From contig CM060732.1 in assembly GCA_030704615.1 (NCBI GenBank), positions 67,997,053-68,057,052 of the forward strand: 60,000 nucleotides of DNA, in the 5' to 3' direction. The number at the start of each line of letters is the position of its first letter. Position 1 is the stretch's first letter. This document shows positions 43,720 through 53,912 of this stretch, piece after piece. Made by a program: the position numbers and the translations under genes. The notes under the pieces were generated by a model. That model made no database searches, was not told where the DNA came from, and saw only the letters and a list, made by a program, of their open reading frames with translations. The DNA is from Takakia lepidozioides (taxonomy: Eukaryota; Streptophyta; Takakiopsida; Takakiales; Takakiaceae).

Positions 43720-44733
43720 TATTGGCGGTCGATTGTAATTTATTATTTTGTTAAATTAAGCAACCACCTATATTAGCGGTTGCCGGCAATTTTTGAAGTT
43801 TTAAATAAAGCGACCGCCAATATGGCGGTCGCTTGCAATTTATAATATTTTAAATTAAGCAACGGCCTATATTGGCGATCGCTAAAAAATTATTATTTTT
43901 CAAAATTAAATGACTACCGAATCTGGCAGCCACTCGCAGTTTAAAAAATATTTAAAAAAAATGCAGCGACCGCCATACGCCGGCCGTCACATATTTTTAT
44001 TTTTATTCTAAAATTAAGCAACCGCCGTTTGGCGGTCGCTTCTTTTATATTCCTTAAAAAAATGCAGCAACCGCCAAATGGCGGTCGCTCATTTTGTTTT
44101 TTTAAATTTAGCGGCCGCCAGTTAGCGGCGGTGGCTCTTTTTTATTAAAAATTTAAACGAAGCGACAGTAACTACGGCAGTCGTTTTTTCGTTTTTTTTA
44201 AAATAATGAAGCGACCGCCAATACGGCAGTCGCTTTTTTCTTTTCTTTTTTAAAATGAAACAACCGCCACTACGGCGGTCGCTCATTTTTGTTTATTTAT
44301 TTTAAAAATGAAGCGACCGCCATATGGGGACGGGGGTCGTTCTTTTTCGCTTTTAAAAAAACTGAAGATACCGCCAATACAGCGGTCGCTCCTTTAAGTT
44401 TTCTTTTTAAATTTTTAAATAAGTTTTTTTATTAAAAAAAATGAAACGACCACCATACGGCGGTCTCTCTTCTTCGCTTTTTAAGAAAGTGAAGCAACCG
44501 CCGTATTGGCAGTCACTTTTTTTCGCTTTTTAAAATACTGAAGCGACAGCCATTACGGCGGTCGCTCCTTTAAGTTTTTTTAATAAATAATTTTAAATTT
44601 AGTTTTTTTATTTTTAAGAAAACTGAATCGACCGCCATACGGGGGTCGCTCTTCTTCACATTTTAAGAAAGTGAAGCGACCGCCAATTCGGCGGTCGCTA
44701 GTTTAGGGTTTTTTTTTATTGCAATTTTTTTAA

Positions 44734-44795
<62 letters not shown>

Positions 44796-45020
44796 GCGAC
44801 CGCCACTTCTGCGATCGCTCTGTTAAGTTTTTCCAAAAAGTGAAGCGACCGCCTTATGGCGGTCGTTCTTTTTCGTTTTAAAAAAAATGAAGCGACCGCC
44901 AATACGGCGGTCACTCTTTTAGGTATTTGTTTTAAATGGTGGTCGCTCTTTTTGGTATTTATAAAAGATGATGCGATTGCCCAATGGCGATCGCTCTTTT
45001 TTGTTTTTTTTAAAATGAAA
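43720..45020. repeat. E2 left hairpin array
   Basis: Roughly twenty GCGACCGCC..GGCGGTCGC hairpins spaced 60-80 bp by T- and A-rich linkers. Loops differ (AATAT, ATACG, AAATG). A (TA)n run of about 58 bp sits inside at 44736-44793. Confidence 0.9.
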
Positions 45021-45039
45021 CGACCGCGTATATGACAAC

Positions 45040-45720
45040 GACACGTTAGTTTCGAAAATTTTGCTACTTATGAACATGAAACGGCTTCCGCTACGTGTTG
45101 CTCCAGCCTCCTGGAACAGCTCACACGTGTAGTCGCCTACCTTGCCAAGTCTTGGCAACAACTGCCTCGACCAAGCGGTTGATTGAGTCTTCAGAAAGCT
45201 CCGTGGTCGCCGTTGTCATGTTCAATTGTCGGGGTTTCGGGCACTTTTTGACCATGTGCCTAGTCTCCCCGCAATTAAACCATACCCTATCAAAAATTGT
45301 ATTGTACAATTTTTTATAAATAAAATGGTTTTCAAATGTTGTGCGTCCTAATTTTGTTTGGAATGATGATGCATGGTATGGTTGGCTAGTGTGTAAAATG
45401 CATGCTAGCTTACAAAACTAGAGAGGTAAATTGGATTAATCGTGTGTTTGCGCAGTGCCGAAATCGGGTGACTCCCATCCAAGGGGCAAATAAACTTGCG
45501 CCTTCTTTGGGAGTTCACGTGCTAGTGCGAACCTGGCGCGTGCGCGTACTATAACTGCGCTACCGAGGGGGTTGCCTTGTAGTGCGGGCTAACGCGGAAG
45601 CTACGAGCTTCCGTTCACGTACTATAATCGTGTAGCCTCGGGACGAAGTCGTAGTGCGGCTTCGGCGTGTTCCCGTATCTCAGGCCAGCATTCTAAAGCG
45701 GACCCAATTGTAGTGATGCT
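45040..45720 (-). other. Inserted fragment with Gag knuckle and CpG-rich repeats
   Basis: This stretch breaks the E2 left array; hairpin sequence resumes at 45718 (GGTGGTCGC). The minus strand 45309-45121 reads FDRVWFNCGETRHMVKKCPK then PRQLN, a Gag CCHC knuckle lacking its first Cys. 45520-45680 has two related GC-rich units (CGTACTATAA..GCGCTACCGAGG and CGTACTATAATCGTGTAGCC). It is probably a retroelement piece inserted in the array; borders are approximate. Confidence 0.5.
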
Positions 45721-45838
45721 GGTGGTCGCACATAATAAAGAAAGAGAAAAAAAGATGCGACCACCCCTACTAGCGGTCGCAGCTATTACTAGCGTGTGCA
45801 GTCATGATGATAGCGCGCGCCCCGAGTGTGGAGGGGGG

Positions 45839-45848
45839 GCTTATAAGG
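45839..45848 (+). promoter_or_regulatory. Candidate TATA box, E2 RING gene
   Basis: GCTTATAAGG, about 345 bp upstream of the E2 RING start-equivalent codon, in a block conserved with E1 where the motif reads CAGATAAGC. Confidence 0.45.
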
Positions 45849-46188
45849 CCTTGGAGGCCATTCTCTCCCTCACTTTTCTCCACACCAGGACTTGGTGGGC
45901 GATGGGATGTTGCATTCCTTGTCATTGAGTCCAAGTGGAGAAGGGTGCTATTGGTTGGGTGGGGGGTATTTTGGGCCGTTGGACTCTACGAATTCGATGC
46001 TGAGTACCTCCCGAGAAGCCCTCCTCTGGCACCCACGTTTTTTTCATTAGAACTGCCGAGGGAGTGACACGTGCCTTTAGTACTTGGGGAGGATTCATTA
46101 GGGAGTAGGATTAGGTACGATTTAGGAGGGTTGGGAGAGCATTTTTCTTAGCAAACACCTGTCGAGTAGGGGTAAGCCAGAGCCATAA

Positions 46189-48111
46189 ACGGCGGAGGAG
46201 GAAGACAGAGGAGGTCATCCCAGGGATGACGATAACGAACCTGGACCTCCCAAAAAAAAACCAAAATGGGCTAGGCGCGAACTTCGTTGGGACATATATA
46301 ATGACCCCAACATTCTTGCGGAACCAGGTTGGGAAGTTTGGAAGTTGGGGCAGCGGTGGTCGCTTGGTGACTGCAGGAAATTTGTGGACTGGTGTCACAT
46401 AAATCGTTTGTGGCCCAGAGATAGGCATGATCCACAAACCAAACACAATCAAGCTAGCTTGCATTCCTGCGCCAACCCGCATTTCCGCCACAGGGCAGAC
46501 GAGGTACATACAACATTGTGGGGTCAACCGCTCATCAACAACAAGGTCCCGTATTTATTTACGACCATGTTGTACACAGAGTTGATTTTATCGCGACCGA
46601 TGGATTGACAAACTGTCACTGCGAGACAGCGTACTAGACTATACATGTTCTCTGATATCCCAGACTTGAATATACGTCAGGGGCAGGACATCATACGGTT
46701 CGATGGAAACGACGAGGTGGAAGAAGGAGGAAAGGCGGAGGGAAACGACGATGTGGAAGAAAGAGGAAATGCAAACCAACCTCCAGATTATACGCCGCAA
46801 CAGGTTTCCGCAGTCGGGCCTTCAACGTCTGAGGTGGAGGGGGGCGAGGTACGCTCTCCGTTGGAGGAACAGTTGGCCGCACATGAACAGCACATCAAAG
46901 ATCTGCAGGACATTATTCATTTGCAACGGTGGCAAATAACGAAGTTGCTGGAAAGAATGGGGATGGGGACTCTCGACAGCGTACGCGGTGTGCTTTAGGA
47001 CCCGAGGCCTATCACCAACGAGCAAGATATATTGGCGCGTTTGAATATGCCACCAATGGACAATGACCGCGTCATCGACGGGGTTGACTCAATCGAGCAT
47101 GAGAATGAAGTGCAAACGTCTGAACTAAACCCGGCGAGGGTTGAGGAAGAAAGACTTGCGGCGGAGAGGGCAAGAAAAGGGAAGGACCCCATAGTGGAAA
47201 CTGGAGAATGTTCAACCGTGCAAATTACATCGGCCCAAGAACATTAATTAGAGCAGCTTGTGAGGGAACGCGAGCAAGCTAGGGCTGTTGCATATCGGTA
47301 CTCAAATGTCATGCAAATCCGATCGTGGCCATGGTTGAAGGGGAATTGGCGGAATTGGGTGACATGGGCGGACCATCTAGCATTGCGGGAAACACGGATA
47401 GAAGAAGCGTTGTCCTCCCTCCAACGTGCAGCATGTTTGTCGAATCGAAGTGTAGATAGCATCTATGCTAATTTGCAAAGGCACGACACTGTGCGTGATG
47501 TATTCACGTCGAAGTACACTGGATTCACCACATGGGCTGATGTGGATGTCATGTTTGAGTACTATGTGCATACAATTTTCGATACCAATAACAACATAAA
47601 CTGGGATTTGGAAGTAGAGGAGGAGTGGGACACCAGGCTGAGGATGTCATCCTACATTCATGAGGATAAACGGACGTGGATACCACAGAGCAATCCAGCG
47701 TCATGGATAACAGATGGTACGGTGTGCATAATGTGCCTAAACCCTTATGGACCGGAGGGAGGCTATATGCTTGGTTCATGTGGCCATTTGTTCCATCCCG
47801 CATGTCTCATATCGGCAGCCATGCGAGCCAGCCAATGCCCTGACTGCCGTGGACCAATCCATCGATGTTTCTACGAGTTATTTGGGTTGCAAGACAATAT
47901 GCCCACGGGATACGAGTACAACCGATACAACATGCCATTGGATGTATCGCCTTACGATTTTTTAAATTGGCAGCACTGGGGGGAGACAATGACATGGGAT
48001 GCTCCAAGAGAGATGCACGCCTTGGATGCGAAGACGTTAACTAGGGTTAAAGATCCGGTGACCTTTTGGGTGACATCCAACTGGGAAATAACCGTGCGAG
48101 TTATCATCTAG
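46189..48111 (+). pseudogene. E2 RING-finger protein
   Basis: One frame runs from 46189 to the TAG at 48109, interrupted by TGA (46606), TAG (46996) and TAA (47245). The first codon, by alignment with E1, is ACG where E1 has ATG. Order: acidic then basic start (DDDNEPGPPKKKPKWARR), a Trp/His-rich region, an acidic repeat (GNDEVEEGGKAEGNDDVEE), a coiled coil (LAAHEQHIKDLQDIIHLQRW), and a helical domain (LQRAACLSNRSVDSIYANLQ, FTTWADVDV). Then comes the RING: CIMC-x14-CGHLFHPAC-x10-CPDC (about 47730-47850), with all eight zinc ligands, C3H2C3 spacing as in RING-H2. A conserved tail follows (CFYELFGLQDNMPTGYEYNRY, VTFWVTSNWEITVRV). Likely a ubiquitin-ligase-like protein. It is broken by stops, or split into exons I cannot define. 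Confidence 0.7.
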
Positions 48112-48114
48112 TTT

Positions 48115-48297
48115 TTGTTCATTGCGAAAAAAAAATCATGCAATGCGTGCACGGCTATTGCACCCATTGAACGGATGTGGTTGAAGCCCCTCTTTTGCCC
48201 GCATGTGCTTGAACATGTGTGCAACACATGTGCGGAGACACAACAGACGAATAAATCATTTGCCTCCCCATCAACACCAAGCCATTCCATAATGTAA
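48115..48297 (+). other. Second Cys/His cluster in frame after the RING stop
   Basis: Following the TAG at 48109, the same frame reads SCNACTAIAPIERMWLKPLF, then CPHVLEHVCNTCAE, and stops at 48297. The CX2C-x15-CxH-x5-CX2C pattern resembles half a RING or another zinc finger. It may be an extra C-terminal domain of the RING protein, separated by one stop. Confidence 0.4.
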
Positions 48298-48359
48298 TTG
48301 AATTTAAATTAATTTTAAGCCAATAAATAGGTTTGCACTGCCTTTCATTGGTGGTTTCT

Positions 48360-48590
48360 GGCACGTATCAATCTTGTTTTTGGCTCAATTTTGTTCTGCA
48401 GCTTCCAGCATCCCACCACTCCTCCCCCGCCAAAATTTGGACCAATCAAAAATGCCCCAAAAAAAAAATGTTCTCTTCGCTCACTATTGCAGAATTCTCT
48501 ATGAAGAGTGCATGAAGTTGAACACAAATCAAGTTTGGAGTGCAAAACAGGGAAGAAATTGTGGTTTTGGATGAACACGCGAAACACAAT
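48360..48590 (+). repeat. E2 internal direct repeat, copy 1
   Basis: Similar to 50180-50400 in the same orientation. Shared: TTTTGTTCTG, CCACCAC, GCTCACTATTGCAGAA and CTCTATGAAGAGTGCATGAA, then TTGGAGTGCAAA. No gene. Confidence 0.7.
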
Positions 48591-50140
48591 CCAACAGGTC
48601 CCAAAGCAATAGCAGATCCAGCGGAATACATTCAACGGGTGAACGGATGGTTGCCAACCCAAATCATTTTTGTTTGCTTCCAAACTTTGCTAGTACGTTC
48701 GAGACACCATCTCACAGGTCCCGGACTAATATCAAATCAATCAAAAATCATTCGATGGCTGAATGGATGGTTGGCCATCGAGATGATTTTGCTTTGAGAC
48801 TTGCCATGTATGTTCAATGTGCCATGGAAGAGGCCCCAGAGTAATATGAGATCAACCGAAATTCGTTCAATGGGCCGACGGATGGTTGCCTATCCAAATG
48901 ATTTTCGTTCACTTTGAGACTTGGCCAGTGTGTTCAATGTACCCTCTGATAGGTCCCAGTGTAATATGAGATCAATCGTTAACGATTTAATCATGAATCA
49001 TCCAACAGGGGAACTGTTGGTTCACCCTGTGAACCATTCAACATTGACATCATACTTGTCCAGTAACTTTAAGAGGGCATGTACAAGACACTCGCAAAGT
49101 TTCAAATGAATCCAAAATCATTTGGCAGGGGAATGTTTGGTTCACCCATAGCTAATTTCAGGGGCTGAAATTGCCATTTATGGGGCTCGAATTGCCAATT
49201 TCAGGGGCTGGACTTGCAATTTGAGGGGTTGAAACTGCCATTCCAGGGGCTTCAATTGCCAATTTCAGGGGCTGCACTAGCAATTGCCATTTCACAGGCT
49301 ACAGTTGCAATTTGAGGGGCGAGAATTGTCATTTCAGGGGCTAGAAGTGCAATTTGAGGGGTTGGAATTGAATTTCAGGGGCTTCAATTGCAATTTGAGG
49401 GGTTAGAATTGACAATTTCAAGGGCTCAAATTACAATTTGAGGGGCGGCCGGGGTTGGTCATTTTAGGGACTGGCATTACCAATTTTAAGGGCTTGAATT
49501 GCATTTTGAATTGTAATTCAAGGGTTACAATGGGCCATTGGGGGCTAGAATTACCAAAGCAATGACATCCAAAGCAATATAAAATCATTTGATAGCGGAA
49601 TGATTGGTTCACCCTTTCAACCATTTTTTATTCACGTCATACTTGTCCGATACTTGTAGGAGGGCATGTGGCTGACACTTGCAAAGCTTCAAAGCATGTA
49701 AAATCATTTGATAGTGGAACAATTGGTTCATCCTTTCAACCATATTCTACTGACCTCATACTTGTCCGGTACCTTTAAAATGGCATGTGAAAGACACTTG
49801 CAAAACTTTAAAGCACTCCAAAATCATTTGATATGTTCATGATTGATTCACCCTTTCAACCATTTTAGATTGATTTGAAACTTGTGAAAGACCTGTAAGA
49901 GGGCATGTACAAGACACTTAGAAAGTTTCAAATCAATTTAAAATCATTTGGTAGGGGGACGATTGGTTCACCCTTTAAACCATTTTAGATTGATGTCATA
50001 CTTCTCAAAAACGTGTAAGAGGGTATGTAGAAGACACTTGCAAATTTTCGGAGCAATAAAATATCATTTCATCGGGGAAGTTTCCGTTCACCTTTTCATC
50101 CAATTTTGAATTGAACTGGATTGTTACTAAATAAAATGAT
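48591..50140. repeat. E2 central satellites
   Basis: Two repeat types. (a) Units of about 110-150 bp with CAAAGTTTCAAA, AAAATCATTTG, GGGGAACGATTGGTTCACCC, CATACTTGTCC and GAGGGCATGTACAAGACACT recur at 48920-49140, 49560-50120 and again at 50660-50830. (b) A minisatellite of 16-22 bp, AGGGGCTGAAATTGC/CAATTTGAGGGG, with about 20 units, lies at 49145-49550. Units at 48700-48990 are the inverse of the E1 satellite. Confidence 0.85.
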
Positions 50141-50179
50141 TTAGAGGGCATAGGATTGTGGGGCGCAATGAGTGTGGGG

Positions 50180-50400
50180 CGCAATGATTTTGTTTCTAGC
50201 TTGATTTTGTTCTGTGAGTTGAACCCTCACACCACCACATCCTTGCCAAAAAATGTACCAAAGAAAAATGTTTGGAAAAAAACGTTCATCCTTTGCTCTA
50301 TGCTCACTATTGCAGAACTCTCTATGAAGAGTGCATGAAGTTGAAGATAACTTCACCTTGGAGTGCAAATGAGGGAATAAAATGTGATTTGGATGCAGAC
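50180..50400 (+). repeat. E2 internal direct repeat, copy 2
   Basis: Partner of 48360-48590. It suggests the satellites lie within, or were amplified together with, a duplicated segment. Confidence 0.65.
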
Positions 50401-50990
50401 GGTGTCTGTTCATGGTGATATTTTGCATGCAACTCTTCATGTTGTTATCAAGCATATGGCTTCAGAATGGAATTAAAAACAATTCATGTGCAGGCGAAAT
50501 GTTGTTTCTCCTTATGAATTTGAATAACCAATTCAAACAACTTTGTTGAAGTTCAACTTTGGTCCATATGTGCTTAAGTACGTACAAATCACGTACACAA
50601 AGTTGCAAGCGAAGAAATAATCATTTGCCTCCCAAACGACTTGTTAAACCTTTCAACCAAATTTCAATCATGAATCATTTAATAGGGGAACTATTGGTTC
50701 ACCCTTAGAACCATTTTAGATTGACCTCATACTTGTCCAGTAACTTAAAGAGGGCATGTACAACACACTCCCAAAGTTTCAAATCAATCTAAAATCATTT
50801 GGCAGGGGAACGATTGGTTCACCCATTGACCCGGTGTACACTGTCACTCTTCAAGATTCGTGGGTGTGGTGCTTGATTATCCCATATGATGGACCCAGGT
50901 GCCATGGCCAAATAACAAACCATTAAAACATTATGGTACGAGACAAACACAATTGAAAACAACATTTATTCAAACATGATGTAGCGTCAG
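50401..50990. other. Spacer before the kinase gene 3' end
   Basis: Contains one or two further satellite units (50660-50830) and otherwise no gene. The kinase-like gene ends on the minus strand at 50995. Confidence 0.45.
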
Positions 50991-50994
50991 AGGT

Positions 50995-52495
50995 CTACAA
51001 GTTTCTATCCATCCTCCAGCACTTTTTGGGCTCAGGCCAATTGAATGGCCCCGTCATGAAACGCTTCACAATATTTTCTAGTTTGTACCGCAACTCTACT
51101 GTGTCTACACAAAAGTTTTCTAGAGCAGAAGCAAAACAGGTTCCAGTAGACATATCGTTGAACAGGCTTGCATCGAACTTGTTACCCCCATTTATTGCCT
51201 GGACTATCTTCCCAATTGCAAAGGTCTCTGATGGCACGGTTAGATGGGGCCTACGAGGTGTGTCATCTGACTTGTTGTTGGCTACATTATGAACAATTGC
51301 AATTTTCAGGTGCAATCCACCATCTATGTGCGAGAGTCTTTATCATCTTGTCTCTGCTCTCGAAAATGTACAACGTGGTTTTTGGGTCATCCGTCGTGGA
51401 GGCCATCCCCCAATCGCATACCCCGATGTACACATCTTCAGACCCTTGTGGAAAATGCAACAAGATGTTGTCGGGGGACATGTCGTTGTGCAAGAGGTGG
51501 TGATTATGGACGTTGAGCATGATGTGCAAAAGCGCCCATGCCAATTGGGTGCGATTCTGTCGGAATCAAACCAGTCGGTTGACCTCCTGCATTTTCTGCT
51601 CCATCCTCCGTCGTTCGATTAACTCCCTGTTATCCTAATCATTCCCCCATTTCCTGTCAATATTCAACCATGATCGTATGGTCCCCTCATTCCACCAATG
51701 TGTGTAACCTTCATTTCGACGTAGATGCAACGCAAAATACTTTATGATGCTGAAATGATGGAACTTTACAGCCAACGCCTCATTGTTATGTTGGACTTTG
51801 GCAAGCTCAGCATTTGTTTCCCTGGGCGTTTTTCCTACTAGCTCCCAAGATGGAGGAATGAATTGATCCCCAACAATTCTAACCCTCCGAATTGTGCCAT
51901 ACCCTCCCTGTTTGGGCGTGTCGAGTTGTTGTACCTGTGCGTTTGTGGATATGTATCTTACGTTCAATGCCGCATCCGCGGACGAGGACCCTACCTTCTA
52001 TAAGAGTGGTTTTGTATGTCGTTTGGCGTGGGCCTTTGCCATATTAGACCACCAATCCACAAGCACAAACAACTCCTCCTCCGAAGTTGGCATGCAACCT
52101 TCAGCTACAGGTGTTCTCGTAACAAACTTGTCCATGGTTTGCCTCAGATTCCATGTGGCATCATGGGCCCGGTCCTCCATCCATTTTGTGAACTGGAACT
52201 TCGCCCTGTCCTCCTCCCATTCATTCCCGGCCAAAGCCTCCCTCATTCTCATCTCCATATTTGTAAGGAACCCCTCATTCCCATGTCGGACATACAAAAG
52301 ATTCAAACGCATTATATCATCGTCCTTCAAATAATCCAGCACTACTTGCTTCACCACCTTCGTGGCCTCTGCGCTTGGATAGTCTTTTTTGTTGACCTGA
52401 CTATCCCGTTCATGTGCATGTTTACGCTTCCTACCTTTACGCCCACTTCCCGAGGAACCCCCTAACACTGCTTTCGAAGCAACATTTCCGGACAT
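50995..52495 (-). pseudogene. E2 kinase-like protein with novel N-terminal region
   Basis: Minus strand. The start at 52495 (MSGNVASK) was chosen because a basic, nuclear-signal-like stretch follows (GRKGRKRKHAHERD); an in-frame upstream ATG at 52714 is less likely. The N-terminal region (QVVLDYLKDDDIMRLNLLYV, KWMEDRAHDATWNLRQTMD, EELFVLVDWWSN) is not recognised. After an in-frame TAG (51998) come the kinase motifs: Gly-loop KQGGYGTIRRVRI, ALAVKFHHF (beta-3 Lys), then HNDMSPDNILL (HRD-type loop with Asp and Asn kept, Arg replaced by Asn), CDWGMAS (DFG as DWG) and WWIAPE (APE). A frameshift near 51300 precedes SETFAIGKIVQAI and a C-lobe tail. Other stops lie near 51635 and 51570. It is a divergent Ser/Thr-type kinase or pseudokinase, convergent with the RING gene and likewise broken. 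Confidence 0.7.
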
Positions 52496-52790
52496 AATGA
52501 AAGTACTCTGCGGAATAGACGCGGCTTCGTAACGGAAAACTAAACCCAGACTATTGATAACCTTATATACTAGCAGACCAATTTCCTTACCCTCTATTGG
52601 TATAGTACCCAAAGCAAACTCTCCCGCAGTCCCAGGAAAAAAAAGACAAAAACTCCTCCCCCACACAAATCCACTTTCTCCTCCCCCCCCCCCCCCATGC
52701 TCAGTCCTGGCCACCGAAGTTCAAAGTCCACAAAGCCCCAGAACTGCACTCACAGATAGGGAAAAAAGTGGGTTGGGAATAAGGGGTAGG

Positions 52791-52802
52791 TCCTTATATA
52801 CT
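52791..52802 (-). promoter_or_regulatory. Candidate TATA box, E2 kinase gene
   Basis: CCTTATATACTG on + reads CAGTATATAAGG on -, about 300 bp upstream of the chosen start. E1 has a TATATAA at the equivalent place. The block GCCTCGCCACGTGT (52847 on) just beyond is also shared with E1 (30928 on). Confidence 0.5.
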
Positions 52803-52864
52803 GCCTGGAGAGGCCTAGCGTGCGATCGCCTCTGCTGCCCATTCACGCCTCGCCACGTGTCCAG

Positions 52865-53285
52865 GGAGCGGTCGCATCTAATAACAAAAAAGAAAATGTG
52901 CGACCCCCCATAAGCGGTCGCTAATAACAAAAAAAATAAAATCTGCGACAACCACCGGCTGGTGGTCGCACCCATTTAAAAAATAATTAAAAATGTGCGA
53001 CCATCCCCTGCTGGTGGTCGCACCTATTTAAAAAAATTGAAAAAGTTGCGACCACCACCTGCTGGTGGTCGCATCCAATTTAATAAAAAATAAAAAATAT
53101 GCGATCACCTCTGCTTGTGGTCGCACCTATTAAAAAAAAAGAATATGCTGCGACCACCACCTGCTGGTGGTCACACCCATTTAAAAAATAAGAAAAAATG
53201 TGCAACCACCCCCTTCTGGTGGTCGCACCTATTTAAAAAAAATAAAAATTTGTCCGACCAACCTTTGCCGACGGTCGCATGATTG
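52865..53285. repeat. E2 right hairpin array, ACC/GGT variant
   Basis: About seven hairpins of the form GCGACCACC..CTGCTGGTGGTCGC in A-rich spacers. The stem differs from the left array at one base pair (G-C changed to A-T, on both arms), so pairing is kept. Confidence 0.88.
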
Positions 53286-53429
53286 ACAATATAAATCATA
53301 ATATATGAATTTTATAGATAATTAAAGAAGTCCACGTAATGAGGCCACATCGGTTGCCACGTCGGTTCTCATAGTAAATAGTCAATAGTAAAGTAAAAAA
53401 ATAAACATATTTATGTACAGTAACGTCGG

Positions 53430-53520
53430 TTTAGGGCGTGACGTGACGCACGTCCGTCGCTGACGTCGGACGTGTCGCTGACGCGTCAACGCCGCGTCAT
53501 GTCCAAATTTGCAACTAGGA
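53430..53520. repeat. E2 right terminal inverted repeat
   Basis: AACGTCGGTTTAGGGCGTGA, CGTGACGCACGTCC, TGACGTCGGACGTGTCGCTG, then CGCGTCATGTCC and AACTAGGA. It is the inverted, diverged counterpart of 43507-43582 and is followed by TCACCA. Confidence 0.75.
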
Positions 53521-53526
53521 TCACCA
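53521..53526. repeat. Candidate target site duplication, right
   Basis: TCACCA directly after AACTAGGA. Identical to 43501-43506. Confidence 0.55.
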
Positions 53527-53912
53527 TTAAATTCATTGGGTAGGTATTTTGCTCTAACGATTCGCTGTGCATCCCAGTCAATGCCTCTCACATCACTCTT
53601 GCATCCTGGCAACCCCCTCAAGGACTGCAACTTCGGAATGACACTTGCAATTTCTTGCACATCGGGGTCCCCCAGCAGACGTTGATTCGGAGGAGGTGGG
53701 AGCTCCGACACGTCCTCTTCTGAGCTATCGGAGATATCAACAAATGTGGTGGAGGTTGTCTCTTCTCTTTTGATAGGCAGAGTTTTGGGCACCTGAGCCA
53801 CCGAAGCTGTTGTTCCGGGCGTGATTATGGAACCTCCTGACAACCGTCTTTGATCCCCATCAACGCGGTACTTTGCTGGTGGAACTCTCCACTCTCGCCG
53901 ACTGCCAGACAA
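53527..53912 (-). CDS. Hypothetical protein fragment, unknown
   Basis: The minus strand is open over about 125 codons outside E2, with an acidic Ser/Pro-rich stretch (TFVDISDSSEEDVSELPPPP) and IDWDAQRIVRAKYLPNEFNG at the E2 border. E2 cuts its 3' side. A plus-strand frame overlaps the far end (53873-54205), and I cannot tell which strand is used. No domain was recognised; it may be chance. Confidence 0.3.

Larger units (their letters stand above)
43507..53520 (+). mobile_element. Element E2: 10-kb hairpin-array transposon carrying RING and kinase-like genes
   Basis: Termini are CCCTAGTT (43507) and AACTAGGA (ending 53520), inside flanking TCACCA direct repeats (43501-43506; 53521-53526). CACGTC-rich inverted repeats follow at both ends, then hairpin arrays. 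Inside are a RING-type gene (+), satellites and a kinase-like gene (-), convergent. The same plan appears in E1. Removing the element and one TCACCA leaves the minus strand open across the joint (FNGEYILQNF), though copia homology on the right side is not recognised. No transposase, polymerase or integrase was found inside. It might be a Pack-type non-autonomous element or an unknown family. Confidence 0.75.

Noticed and set aside
44736-44793. TA run as a fragile-site or origin signal
   Set aside because: A simple dinucleotide repeat; nothing else supports a function.
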